Source: Phoronis australis
Taxonomy: Eukaryota > Phoronida > Phoronidae
Direction of reading: 5' to 3'
Assembly: GCA_002633005.1 (NCBI GenBank)
Contig: NMRA01000167.1
Location: 42,183-94,652, forward strand
Length of the DNA stretch: 52,470 bases
In this document: piece by piece, positions 12,911 to 25,800 of the stretch
How the letters are laid out: each line of letters begins with the position of its first letter
How positions within the stretch are numbered: position 1 is the stretch's first letter
Program-made: the position numbers and the translations under genes
The notes under the pieces: generated by a model
Seen by the model: only the letters and a program-made list of their open reading frames with translations
What the model was told of the DNA's origin: nothing
Databases searched by the model: none

Positions 12911-15900
12911 CGGTTCAAAGAAATAGTTTTGATCACGTGGGTTTTCGATTCCTCGTTCATGTCAATCAAATTGGTAGAAGAAAGCGCTAATAACAACGCT
13001 GGTTCGATATAAAGCATCGTCTGTTTTTCTGTGCTCCCTGTTGGACGTTTTTACACACTCTCGGGATAACGTCATGCAAAACAGACTATTTGTGTCCAGC
13101 GAACAGGGAACTTATCCAGAGCTTTCTACAACCGGAATCATGCCAACGAGCAGTACGCTTCACTGAAATGATGCAACTTAAAGACACTTTTTACACGGAG
13201 ATCTTCGACAAAACTCACGATTGGTCGTAAGACTCCATTTAGACTCATCTCCGTGAAAAAACGTCACAAAGTTACGACATTTTAGAGAAACAGGAGACAT
13301 GCGTTGGTGGTATCTTGGGTATATATGCCACGTGCGTAATTTTTAGCTAAGGTTGTACAACTAAGCCACTGTCAAAACAACACATGAATAACAGGAAGTA
13401 ATCAAGTTTAGATATATTTGGTGAAAATATGCAATTAAGGGATTTGCCAAGCGAACATTTTCCAAGTAACAAACTGAATTTCATTCTGACGGAAGATTTG
13501 TCGTGTCTTCCTATGGGCTATTGCGAAAATAAATTGTTTTTCCCATAACTCCTATGACTCAGCGCATAAGTTGTTAGCTTCTTCGCGTTTGTTCTAATTA
13601 TTGCGACAAACAAACGAAACATTACTGAAATTCCACGCGACTATGGTCTCAGTGGTACCAAACCAATCGCCATTAATAAAAGTTGTATATTATCCAGAAA
13701 AAATACTTAAATTACATTAATGTGATTTGATAAAGCTGACAAATGACAGTATGTATTTGACAAGCAACAAATTGAATGTCAAAGGTACAACATTTAGAAT
13801 AATTGTTGCCAAGTCAAAACATGTCATGTTTTGTTCATGTACCTGGCATCAGGGGTCTCTTTTCATGAAAATGACCTAAGGCCTAGTCAGAAATTTGGTC
13901 TTAGAGTCCACGCGAATATTTCTGAAATATAATTAAATCTCATTATAGCGAAAAATACAAAAGTACCATTCACACAACGAGTTACCCTGGAGAAGTTTCT
14001 CCTGGAACGAGTTGTCACTAAGTTCAGCAGTAGTGTTGGCACTGCTGAGGCAAATTGATACACAGCCACGTGTGACAACTTACCCCACATTGGGACAGCT
14101 TTTTCTAAGGTAACTTTTCCCACCCCAAGTCATAGTGTGGACGCAAACTTGCAGACAAGGCGGAAGTTGTGCGCTTTCTCAATTACACTCATGCAGATTG
14201 TTTTGGATGCGGGTCCCGTCGCTTAGGTAGATAATCTCTGTTTGATGTTGACTGTAGAAAAGTGTCTAGACAAAAGCAAAACGTTACAAAACGTTTCACA
14301 TATCAACAATTCAGTTAGTTTCATAAAATAAAGACCCATTAACTTTAAAAAATCGATTTTTGGCATCTTTAATATCTTAAAAGCACAATCATGTTTTTGA
14401 AGACTTACTCAAAGTTGGCTCGTCTATGCCTGATTCAACACCTGCCTCTCCGTTTCAAAAAGATCCAGTACTCAATTGTCGCTGTGATTCAGAATGAATA
14501 ACCCAATACTGAAAAAACCAGATGTACAATAAATTTTTAGTACATTTAAAAGTTTGAAGAATCTTGTTAATTAGTAACGTATATTTCCATAATGTCATTT
14601 ACGATTTTACGTCTGTCACAATAAAGCAGACCATTTTCGAAATTCTAATTCCATATCTTTTATGCGTTCAAATTCTCTGTCTAAGAATACCACCATGTCT
14701 TTCACAGATCAAATATTGAGTAAAATTGTAATAAAAACTAAACGAAAAACATTTTAATAGTCTACCCCATAACCCGTTTAGAAAAATTTGTAATACTGGA
14801 TCAGGATCTTTGTCATGAAAAGTAATAAAGACTTAAGTCAAATATTTTTACTTACCCTCTCACTTCACACGTACTGGGTGTTTTTTGTAATTTTAGCTCA
14901 TCACAGTTTAGAAATTATTTACAAAGATCATTTGAGCTACAAGCAGCTGATTTTCAAAACAGCCGCGCCATATTGAAATTCATTATCCCTACAGATGGCG
15001 ATCAGGACTTTGGTGGACAGGTGTTCAACGCCACCTACAAATGCCATGTAATGCTGACGGGAAGTTTCAACCTACTGGTCTAAGCGGCTGCAGCTGATAA
15101 AGCGGGAAAATTTCGATTCCAGCCGATGTCAAAGAGCTAAAATAAATTAATGAACGCAACCTAGTCCAATGATGGGAGTGGCCGACATGGGGACTTATTC
15201 CTCTATTTTCAAATTAATGTAGTAATTTAATTTCTGTCCGCCTGAATTTGAGTGGGCATCACCTGGATGTCGCTTTCACGCTGTCATTACTCTAGAGAGC
15301 GCCAATATGAAAAGTCCGCCAATTGGTGAGGCGGGATTAAATTATTTTTCAGAAATAATGATGTGAAGCGTAACTCGAAATTTTGGCTTTTCATGAAACA
15401 GACTTCTATGACTTACATTACAAGATTTTGTTTTTGATTTCTGACCAGTCTCTCGACTGTGAATCGTTGGAGTTTACCCACAGTTCTGCCTTTGAATTTG
15501 AATTCCAGCCTAAAAATGAAATCTCACTAGTGCGGTGGTTTGTCTAGGCTTTTTCTTCATAGCTCTGACCTTCGCTTCTGCGCCTTCAGCTTCGTTGGCA
15601 TATCGTCCTCTCTGTACATGGAATTTTTGCTCATACTAATAATTTGTAATGTGGCGTATCCGTCTATCTGTAAAAGGTCAATGTCGTCTGCTCGCGGAGA
15701 CGGATGCCAACAGAATATTAAAATTTTGCATTTTAATGTTACACTAATCGTTCGTAAAACGGCAGATAGGCTGACACCTTTGTAAACGCACGTTCTAGGG
15801 TCTGACCTGCCCTCCTCTGGTTAGGCATAGTGTCTTATGTGTCTTCCACATCTGAATCAAACCACAACGAAGATTGATCCAATAAAAACTCACCAAAGAC

Positions 15901-17411
15901 CCAGCTTTGGTTTTGTTTTGTTGTTGGCATGGCAAGAGCCGGGGCAAGAGACGCGTGGTCGTTGGTTACGACCAATTATGATGCCATCTTACGTCAGTGA
16001 ATTGCGAAATCAAAACTGAATGAAGCGTGACGTCAATATATCCCGCGCTTTATTAACATGGTTTGTACCGGTAGCATGTAAACAAACATACAACTGCATG
16101 GTTACTTAATTAGCTGTTATTCATAATTGACTGTATCGACTTAAATGGACTCATAATGCGACAACAATAGCTGGCTTGTCCTGTCTTTCGTTAAACATCC
16201 GCAATAGTAGTTTGAAGTCCCTTTGTTTCTTTGGGTTGTCAACAGAAATTCTACTGTTAAGGATTTGTGTGCAGTTTTGTCTAGCCACTAAATAATTAAT
16301 TTACATTCCACAATGTAAAGGGTTTTCATCAATATTAGATGACTTCCAATCACACATATTCAAAGAATGGATTTAGTATGTTTTTAATTGTTTACTATCG
16401 AATATAAATCTGTCGTATCCAGAATTATATTTTTCAATCATGAAAGAAGTGTGGTTTCAAGTATCACTTAAAGGGACACCATTAGAAACCGAATTTTTTA
16501 TGTCTGCCACTAAGAATATACGTTGGCCGATACGAAAACATATTTTAAGTTCTCGTCTTTTCTATGAACATTTAGAATTCTGTACAAACCCTCCTTCCGG
16601 AGATCGTATATTTATATAATTTTATCCAATACGCCGTAATAAATGACCAATTTCTCCTTTCTATGTCTCGAAACGGAACTTCGCTGACGCCCGGTTTATA
16701 GGCATCACAGGACATATGCCGAACATAAATAATATTATCGGTTAGTGATCTGACAGGGTAAAATCGATTCACATACAATTGATACTAACCAACTCCACGC
16801 ACCAACGTATGCTCATATTATCTGAGTTGTAAAAATCTTCGACTACAGAATTAGCAAAAAGGTTCATGAAAACTTGTTACCGATAACCTATAACTTGTTG
16901 AAACGACTGGACTACTTGAAGATAATTCACCTTCCGGGTTTGCACTATAGGCCCGTGTTAACAGACGATACTCTACCAATCGATGGCTAAAGGCGCGATC
17001 ATCTTGCTGTTTTTTTCTTAAATACAATCATCCTAGATTTTATGGTATGTCTATAATTGCACTTAGAAATAACTTCATAACACAACAGTTCAAAATTGAT
17101 CTCCAATAACAAGTGTAAAACTATCTTTATTGATAAAGCGGACCCTTTCTGTGCTTGACAAATATAGACTATATTGTTGACTTCATGGTAATTTAGCAGA
17201 CCAATAACTAACACCCCCAGTGAACTTTTGTGACTCTATAAACAAACATAAGTGGTTGTTTGATAGTCACCGACCCATTCTCCGGAGTGACACACAAAAT
17301 GATCAGATGATTACAGTTGACACGACAGATAAAAATGAGCAAAATGTATTTTGTGCTCCTGCGCGGAACCTGCTAGTTCTGTAAAATATGCATTGAGCTA
17401 TATTACGGCAC

Positions 17412-17700
17412 CAGTGGCGGACTTGGGGGGGGGGCAAGGGGGCCATGGCTCCCCTAAAATTCTCCCAGATACCAGGTGGAAGTTCGGGGTGCGAATTGCT
17501 GACTAGCATATAAACGTACCCAGGCCTTGAGCAAAACCCGTTTACCGTTTTTTTTAGTAATAAGGTCCACAAACCCAAAAATTCGAGACCCCTGCATTCC
17601 TTACATTTTAGGCTGGGCGCGCGTATGTGGCGAAATTCTGTTTATTCCTGTGCCCTGCCCCCCTAAATCGAATTCCTGGATCCGCCCCTGGACACAACCG
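17412..17700 (-). mobile_element. Short hAT-type non-autonomous element, long form
   Basis: The element is 289 bp, with ends CAGTGGCGG and CCGCCCCTG. Read on the minus strand it begins CAGGGGCGGATCCAGGAATT and matches the element at 28544-28827 over nearly its whole length. Flanking pentamers GGCAC and GACAC agree at four of five bases, consistent with an aged 5-bp target duplication. It has no transposase. Confidence 0.75.
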
Positions 17701-18265
17701 TGACACAATATCTTGCTGCTAAGCACAAGGAGTTGTTTTACCCGGCAAACTTAGTTTAGTTTAAAGCACACGAATCCTCTTCAAGAGCGCTGTAAACGAA
17801 ACGATCTATCCACAATGAGGGTCCGAGATACAATCTTTCTCCTCGAACTCGAAGTTATTTTTGACATTTTTCGGCCTACTTTTGTGGAAGTTCAAGATAA
17901 ATGTTCATTATTCTGTGCTCGAGTTCATTATGGTTTATGCAAAAAAGTTTCTAATCCAAATTTGCATTTGAGGGTCAAACATTCGAGCGAAAATTTTGAT
18001 TAAAAAGTCAAGGTTTCGAGTAAAAACTTGAAACTTTGATTTCAGACTCGAACTTTTAGCATTAACGATGGGGGTAATTTAGTGCCAACTAGGACCAGAC
18101 ATTTATCCACGTTAGCCATTATCTGCTACAGCATAGAATAATAGACACCCATACTGAGTTTGTACAAAAGCAAAATATAAATTTCAAAAAAATAATTTCG
18201 AGGTATATCTCGAGTAAAAAGCTTAGATACCGGGGCCAGGTCTGTGCTCCATAGACACTAAAACT

Positions 18266-18291
18266 CGCCAAAAAGCAAGATCACGCAAGAC
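18266..18291. repeat. Inverted partner of the repeat at 21069-21093
   Basis: The reverse complement, GTCTTGCGTGATCTTGCT followed by TGGC, is shared with 21069-21093. A related string occurs near 6297-6315. Confidence 0.5.
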
Positions 18292-18629
18292 CAAGCAAAA
18301 CCACGCGTTTGAAAAGGCTGTATTCCGGAAGTATGCTAGGCCGGGACCTTACTAGTGGTACCCCAACAAAATGGCGGTCACTGAAGTGCTTGTTCGATGA
18401 CGTTGGAAAATTGAATTGTGGGATAGAATTCAATTTCTGCCTCCAAAAGCGAAGATTTTTCATCGCAATTAAGTGCTTCACGAGAGTGTTTTGGGTCTAC
18501 GGAACGCTCCCCGGATACATGTGAAATAATTCACTTCAGAGTGACAAACAAAAACACTAGTGTTGCGGATTGCGTAGTATACATTGTACAATGAAATAAC
18601 AAGACCCATAGAAGTTCCTGGCCTAATGT

Positions 18630-19600
18630 CTGCCCCCTTCCCGCAGTAGCTTGCAGCATGGAGTGCCTGCAAAAAGACTCGGAGTGCAACCGACTGGAGG
18701 TTGATAAAAGTGGCTAGTACTTATACGCAGGAACTATACGACATCCGGTCTATCCTAGCTCATGATAGGTCATAGAAATGGTGTAGAATAACTTAGCCAC
18801 GAAGTCTGGTCCTCCCAACAAGGGCACTGGTTGGTTTTAGGGCACTAGAACTGTGTTTTATTTTTATAGTCATGTTGACAAAATGTCCGTTGGGTGAGAG
18901 CAACACGTTTGACTGTCCAACTGCGCTGGTGTTAGTTCGTATTAAATGCGCAGCAATGATGTGAAACCTATCAAGCTAGTCATCTCACGTGATTTTCCAA
19001 ATAGGGAATTTAACACAGCCAGGAACTTGACTCAGTATTTCAGTCTTGCGGACGAAGCCGACAGCACGTTGGACACCGTGACTGCAACGAGGCCATTGCC
19101 AACATAAAGATTATCGACTGCGAACAGCAAGAGGTGAACACACTCTGAACAGCAAGTGGACACTAAAGAGATTAGAACATTGTTTTCTAATTAACAGGAA
19201 CCTAAATACGGCTGCATTTCTGCTTCGTTGCTCAATGGATTAGACCAAACTACACTCGTAACGACGCGGACGGACACGGAGAACTATTTTTTCAACGACC
19301 ATTGTCATCTCAGACAGATATAACTCGATAAAACTCTAAGATAGTCGGCAATTCCCAGAGGAAGTCATCAAATGGCAAAAATGCTTGCGACACTAGTACA
19401 ACCATGAAACAATTAACTTCCCTCCTAATGCATCTCTGGAGTGACACGTATGTGACTGGTCACCTAATTACCGCTGTCATTACAAAAGAGTCTCTGTCGG
19501 CCTATTTTCATCAACTGTGAAAGTGCCGTTAGTTAACACGTGAAACTGCCTTCCAAATTATCGCAAAAACACAACTAGAGAACAGGAAAACGATAATAGT
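18630..19600. repeat. First copy of a 971-bp duplication ending at an N
   Basis: The sequence from CTGCCCCCTTCCCGC to CGATAATAGT is repeated immediately after the N at 19601 with only a few substitutions and one inserted base. No coding potential is evident in it. It is most simply two overlapping contig ends or haplotypes placed in series. Confidence 0.9.
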
Positions 19601-19601
19601 N
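19601..19601. other. Assembly gap (single N) between duplicate contig ends
   Basis: The flanking 971-972 bp on the two sides are the same sequence, so the true gap is probably negative (an overlap). Confidence 0.85.
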
Positions 19602-20573
19602 CTGCCCCCTTCCCGCAGTAGCTTGCAGCATGGAGTGCCTACAAAAAGACTCGGAGTGCAACCGACTGGAGGTTGATAAAAGTGGCTAGTACTTATACGC
19701 AGGAACTATACCACATCCGGTCAATCCTAGCTCATGATAGGTCATAGAAATGGTGTAGAATAACTTAGCCACGAAGTCTGGTCCTCCCAACAAGGGCACT
19801 GGTTGGTTCTAGGGGCACTAGAACTGTGTTTTATTTTTATAGTCATGTTGACAAAATGTCCGTTGGGTGAGAGCAACACGTTTGACTGTCCAACTGCGCT
19901 GGTTTTAGTTCGTATTAAATGCGCAGCAATGATGTGAAACCTATCAAGCTAGTCATCTCACGTGATTTTCCAAATAGGGAATTTAACACAGCCAGGAACT
20001 TGACTCAGTATTTCAGTCTTGCGGACGAAGCCGACAGCACGTTGGACACCGTGACTGCAACGAGGCCATTGCCAACATAAAGATTATCGACTGCGAACAG
20101 CAAGAGGTGAACACACTCTGAACAGCAAGTGGACACTAAAGAGATTAGAACATTGTTTTCTAATTAACAGGAACCTAAATACGGCTGCATTTCTGCTTCG
20201 TTGCTCAATGGATTAGACCAAACTACACTCGTAACGACGCGGACGGACACGGAGAACTATTTTTTCAACGACCATTGTCATCTCAGACAGATATAACTCG
20301 ATAAAACTCTAAGATAGTCGGCAATTCCCAGAGGAAGTCATCAAATGGCAAAAATGCTTGCGACACTAGTACAACCATGAAACAATTAACTTCCCTCCTA
20401 ATGCATCTCTGGAGTGACACGTATGTGACTGGTCACCTAATTACCGCTGTCATTACAAAAGAGTCTCTGTCGGCCTATTTTCATCAACTGTGAAAGTGCC
20501 GTTAGTTAACACGTGAAACTGCCTTCCAAATTATCGCAAAAACACAACTAGAGAACAGGAAAACGATAATAGT
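19602..20573. repeat. Second copy of the duplication (probable haplotype overlap)
   Basis: It is 972 bp and begins directly after the N. Differences from the first copy include GCCTGC to GCCTAC, ATACGA to ATACCA, GGTC to GGTCA near the start, and one extra G in TAGGGGCAC. Confidence 0.9.
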
Positions 20574-21023
20574 AGTAGGTTTAACACGTCTACAACCTAT
20601 TTTGAAAAGTGAACGCGGCTTTCTATTTCAGCGCCCAACATCCAAGAAATTGGACAAATGGAGAAAACACAATTTATAAATTTTTGTGTATAAATGTTCT
20701 ACTCAAAATTCATTAGGTGTTTTTAATGAATAAAAGGTTCGTCTTTTCAACACTAAATAGATTGAGACCTGAAACCACTCCATTGGTATGGGGCGTTCGC
20801 GTAATAAGGGACCCAACGGGATTGACCAACGAAAATGTAACAAACAAAAAAATTTAATTGTTCATATGACGTCAACACAGCATTGTTCAACAAGCGCAAT
20901 GTGAGATGTGATGGAATGACATAATTGTTATTTCGGTCTAAGTTAAGACTAAGTTTCATGAAACGGAGCCCTGAATGCATGATTGAGTTCCTTAGGCGCA
21001 AGTCTTGAGAAGGAGGAACCTAG

Positions 21024-21098
21024 CACGATCACGTGCTTCGCTTGTAACACATGGCGATGTCTCGCGAAGTCTTGCGTGATCTTGCTCGCTGGCAGGCA
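21024..21098. repeat. Dispersed repeat with CTCGCGAAGTCTTGCGTGATC core
   Basis: The left half (GATCACGTGCTTCGCTTGTA and ATGGCGATGTCTCGCGAAG) matches the reverse complement of 31974-32022. The right half matches the reverse complement of 18266-18291. This is probably an old dispersed element with unclear borders. Confidence 0.45.
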
Positions 21099-21459
21099 TT
21101 TCTATGGGAAAGACCCTCACTTCAGTTGCGACACTTAGTGATTGTCGAGTTCCCATTCTTTAGAATTCGGTGTATTTTTATGAAATTTTGCTCAAATATG
21201 AAAGGACGGTCGTTGATTTGCAACTTCATCGTTTCAAAGGTATGGATTACGTTTGAAACTTCCATTTCAAAAGATTACAAAATAAGTGGTATAAAGATAA
21301 GTTATGCATGAGTTTTAAATGTTTAAGTATTTCTGAACCCGTGTAACAGAGTAAACTTAATAGTATTTTATTTTGACTCGCTACCTAAATGCAAGTAATT
21401 AAATAGAATCTCAAAGACACGAAAGATGTGTGTCAAATCTATCTATTATAAACATTTAC

Positions 21460-21612
21460 CTCGATCCCCAAACAAACATTCAGAGAGTCAGCAAATAAAA
21501 CGTAAAGCCATGAACGTTGAGGATGAGGGCCAACCCGTTCAAAGGGGTCGTTTCTAGTCAATGGCTGGTGACCTTCCAATTCTTTTTGATCGTGGTAGAA
21601 ATAATCGCAATC
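21460..21612 (-). other. Orphan exon-like ORF resembling a PRDM pre-SET segment
   Basis: On the minus strand, acceptor TTTCCTTTGCCAG is followed by 153 open bases (51 codons, phase 0 at both ends) and donor ATCGAG|GTAAATG. The product starts DCDYFYHDQKELEGHQPL and contains GPHPQRSWL. This can be lined up with the segment before the SET domain in PRDM9-type proteins (C-x2-C-x-x-F-F...C-E-x-H-G-P-L...G-x-P-x-R), but one Cys is Leu and HGP is HQP. No SET exon is visible nearby. It could be a remnant, a real exon of a large gene, or chance. Confidence 0.28.
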
Positions 21613-21921
21613 CTGGCAAAGGAAATTTTGGGACAAATTTAAGACAGTTACTTTCATGATTTTAATGTTAAATGCCACAAAATGCATTATGTCCATTTCA
21701 AATTAAAGCCATCTTTTTCAGTGAAACAATGAACCACTGTGAACTATCAATTTTGTGAATTTTGTTTAGCAGCAATTTTTTCTCTTGAAAAACTATGTGT
21801 ATACTCTCGCACAGTAGACCGAAATTTCTGAAATATCTATAAAATTTGAACACACATACGTATGGTTTCATTTTCGCGATGGAATTTCAAAATGTCCGAC
21901 ATTGATTTTGACAGGGCTTAG

Positions 21922-22081
21922 CATGGGCGGATCCAGGATTTTGAGTTAGGGAGGGGGGCAGGGCAGAGTATTAGCCAGGATTTTGCCTGTCAAACATTGG
22001 CACTCCCGAACTGCCCAATGGAATCTTGGAGAATTTTAGGGAGGGCCATTGCCCCCTTGGCCCCCTCTAAGTCCGCTACTG
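21922..22081 (+). mobile_element. Short hAT-type non-autonomous element, 160-bp form
   Basis: It starts CATGGGCGGATCCAGGATTT and ends CCCCCTCTAAGTCCGCTACTG. It is flanked by perfect CTTAG pentamers. Length and internal sequence match the copy at 45051-45210, so these two form a sub-family distinct from the 284-289-bp form. Confidence 0.78.
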
Positions 22082-22626
22082 CTTAGTGGGAGATTGAGCC
22101 GCTTCACGTCAATCGTAGGTGATCGGTTAGTTCGTTTTGGCGGTAGAAATCATTTGCTACCATGGCAAGGAATTTTTAAACCAATTTGCCATTATTTATC
22201 CGCCTATTTCACGATCTCTATAAGCAGGCCTGTGTTTTGTACAAACTAAAAATCCACAAGTATGTATTCTACGATGGACTTTGGTGGATGAGAACTTGAG
22301 CGAGAATTTCGTTACAGCTAGAACTATAGTCTGTGTTTATAGCCAAGACGTGTTTTCTTTCCGACGGATTCCAATAATCCATTGATGAATATTGTTTGCT
22401 GTTGCTGTGATGAAAATCAACATTACAGGACACCTGGTTGCCAAAGCATAAAGCAGGCTCAAGAAATTAATTGTGTAAACTCAAATTTTCCAAGTATAGG
22501 TCCTACCAAACAAAACAATGCCGCCCCCGTCACCTGCCGGTGACACCAATTCCTGCTTCATTGATTCCAATACAGAGAGGGCGTGACATCACTTCCGCTA
22601 GCTGGGAACACCCTCGCGCGGCTCGC

Positions 22627-22635
22627 TATATAAAG
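22627..22635 (+). promoter_or_regulatory. TATA box of a candidate promoter
   Basis: TATATAAAG lies in a locally GC-rich stretch (ACCCTCGCGCGGCTCGC just upstream) with a TGACATCA CRE/AP-1-like site about 45 bases before it. A start site near 22657 would follow. Downstream are a consensus 5' splice site and a short intron, which is why this TATA is preferred over the many random TATA-like strings here. It is proposed as the promoter of the neuropeptide gene because that is the next supported coding exon on the strand. Confidence 0.5.
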
Positions 22636-22656
22636 TCGACAGCACTGCACACGCGT

Positions 22657-22795
22657 ATGATTGTAACTGAGACAATGTTGGGATGATTTGATTACCAATA
22701 ATTTAGAGTTGGTACAACATACATAGATTACTCAGTGCTGTTACTCAGTGACTAGGATTATTCCGATACTTTGGTAGCTACCAATCTCAAACACG
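22657..22795 (+). other. Candidate non-coding first exon (5' UTR)
   Basis: The start is estimated as about 30 bases after the TATA box. The exon ends ACACG|GTGAGT, a near-consensus donor. It contains a short direct repeat (TTACTCAGTG twice within 22730-22750). No extended ORF begins here. Its link to the coding exon at 32209 is inferred. Confidence 0.45.
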
Positions 22796-22863
22796 GTGAG
22801 TTTAACCAAGTTTTTTATAGATAATATTGGTGACTAACCAATCAATTTATCTTTTATTTACAG

Positions 22864-22898
22864 AGATAAAGAGAGGGATAGTCAGTAAATGTGAACAG
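22864..22898 (+). other. Candidate 35-bp second 5' UTR exon
   Basis: The preceding 68-bp intron has a CTAAC branch-like motif at 22834-22838 and the acceptor TTATCTTTTATTTACAG ending at 22863. This exon then ends GAACAG|GTAACT at 22898. The small intron and small exon with correct borders on both sides are good evidence of a real spliced transcript. Confidence 0.45.
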
Positions 22899-25800
22899 GT
22901 AACTTTTCTCTCTTTTAAAGCTTTCGTTTTGTGAAAGAACTAGCCTAATATCCGATGTCGCATTTGACAAGAAGTTATTTACGAAAACCAAATTCAAGCC
23001 ATGTGTATCTTTTTGTGAAATATGTTGAGATCAGTACGTTAGCTTGACGAACCGGTTTTTATTAGTGTTTAGTGTTTAGTGTCTGGTTGTTTTTACTTCA
23101 TAATGCTTTGTGTTATCGGGAGAAGAGACAACAAATCCATTTGGTCAAAACATTTCTTTGACCTCGGCGATTATACATTGAAGCTGTTTCGAGTTTAACA
23201 TCGCTGTTGCCGTGAAAAACAGTTCTCATGGGGTCTTAAGCAAGCAGCCGAGTTTTTGTCGAAATTGAACATTCGTATGCACGTGGTGCGGTCTGGCTGT
23301 ACGGAGACATATTTTAATTTCGGACACATTACCAACAAGAATATAAATTTAGTGTGCAAGTTTCAAACAAGTGAGAAATTTTAGCATGTTGCAATTTTTC
23401 GTACTTTGTATCACTCGTCATGGTACATGTTCTATTTTCGCCAACTTTCGGTGGCATTTCGTCTCTAGACACACTTTTTGTCTTTGGGACAAAAGTGGAA
23501 CATGAATTTAATGTAGATTATCGGCGTCCAAATAACTGCAACGCATCTACAAAATCAGCTGTCTTAAATTAGAAATTGCACAAATTCTATTTTCCGGCAA
23601 ATTTAGTTATCTAACTAGAAGATATAGTTCTAAGTAACAGAGGCGTTACCGTAGCTTGTGTCTTTTTACAACGGCCCACTTGTCTTACCGGTCACCTCGG
23701 TTTATTGGCATGTCTTAGGTACACTGTCTATGAAATGTAGCATTACACTGGCTTGTAGTCATGGTTGATCAGTGCACAGAATCTTTGATGTTAAGAGATG
23801 AAACGGCACGGACGGAAACAAAACATTTTTTCATTACGTTAGAGAACATTAACGCTATTTCTATTGAAATATCAGAAATGTATAAAAGCAAATGCATTCT
23901 GATCGAGAAGTGATACCGACCGTACGCTGGGTTCCTGATTCAATTTTAGATTGTTTTCATTTGAGTGGGATCAAATTTTGATACAGGATTGCACTAATGC
24001 CTTGTATAGTATGAAAATAAAGATTTCCTTTCGTGGTCAAGTGCTTTCGACTTGCCACAAACACTTCGAGAGAAAGAACGCAATGCCCAGGCTATGACTG
24101 ACGTTTTGGTAAGAGAGATAAGTTACTTTAAACTTTCGCGAATGACTTGCACCTCATTTCGTATCTGAGATTATGTTACATCTAACTTAGACTGAAGAGG
24201 TTACGAAAGATGTGAATGGCAGTGTGGAAATATTGATACGAATGGTATTGAGAATAGCAGCAACGAATGATCACGAATGTTAAAGCCGGTAACGCAGGAC
24301 TTTAGAAAAATGACCAAATTTGGCCAACTTTGGAATATTATATCTCAAAAATGGCTGATAGGATTCATATGAACAGTCACATTGTATACTGTTAGGTATT
24401 GCCTTCAAAGTCTTCCAGATTTGAATGAATGTCTATCAAAATCGGACGTTGAAAACATCTAGCTATATAAAACAAAATTATAATGTAGAAAAGTGCCACA
24501 ACGTTTGTGAGATGTCATCTTGAATATTTATATCAAATAGAATTCGATCGTATTATTGACATCGTTGTTTTTGCTATCAATGTACCTTTCTTTTTGATCC
24601 AGTTAACGACAAATTGGTTAAAAGTCATAAATCAAATTTTATAACAATTCTACTTTCAAAAAAAAGTAATTTTACTGGGTTAAAATCCATAATTGGTTGG
24701 CTAAATATGATAATGTCTTGCGTAACATTACAACTATGCTGAGCGCGCTAAACCATTACATAGCAGTGTGACTGTTTTTTCGGGACATGGGCTTCATTAA
24801 TTGCGATAATTATTTTGTTTTGATTTTTGGGTCCGTCAAGAAGAACAATTCAAGTTCTGGGGTAAAACAAAGTTAACACTTCAAGTTGTTGATGACTTTG
24901 TATGTGGCTTCTTAAGCCCTCTCGTTTTGTTTTGTTTCAATTCTAAATTGTAGATTTTTAGGTCTTCAGACTGTGTCTTCACAACATCTCTTTGACTAAT
25001 AGTTTCACAGAAGTTTTTGGTTTCATGATTTAAAAATATCTTTTTTAAAGCTGCAAATTTTTGGGCCTCCAGTGTATTCAGACTAATAATATATTGAGCA
25101 CAAGGCTTGTCTGCTGCACTCAATATTTACCCATGATTCCAGGTACCTCGGACGCCTCTCGTTTTGTGGCTTTAATGCCTCAACATGATTCTGAATTTGA
25201 AGGTTTTTGGAGCTTAAAACAGTGCACGCAATATAACTTTGGCTAACAATTTAGCAGACGTCTTCGTTTTAATGTTTTAGAGTGTTTTATCTTAACACGT
25301 AAGTGATTTAATGATTAAATCATTAAACGTCACAACCAAAAATGAAGTCTATACTGAACATAAAACTCGAAACTTAACGCTCACAGCCTGCGGATGGTGG
25401 GACCTAAAGGCGCTTCCTGTAAGAGATTACGTGGACAATGGTACTGAACCTTCGCAAACTTTTTGGAACTCATGCGAAGTTTGAGCAGAATGAGATGCGA
25501 CTAGATCACACTAGTTGCGGCAGGAAGTGGCGCTATTGTCGTAGATATTTTAAGTGCTTTGAGCGGAAAATGAAATAGCAGGCCATCGCCTCTGATCGTT
25601 AAATGAAACGATGTTAACCCAAGTTGGACTGACGCATTATAATAATCGAAATCTTGAAAAAAAAACACTGGAAGGGTACTTTACGTGTGACGAAAATGTA
25701 AGCCAATTGATAAGACAAAATAGGGAGTGACGTCATCGGTTCCTGTTGGACTCAGCCTTCTATTGACCAGACGAGGGAATGACAGGGTCAGTTGCTGTAC

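Larger units (their letters stand above)
8773..17411. other. No gene identified
   Basis: Apart from the hAT fragment and the CCAAT palindrome, I see only short random ORFs. A TATAAAAG string at 9547 is not followed by a recognisable exon. Confidence 0.45.

Noticed and set aside
14995-15055. ATGGCG following CCCTACAG, resembling a first exon
   Set aside because: The frame closes after 18 codons and no donor with good context is present.
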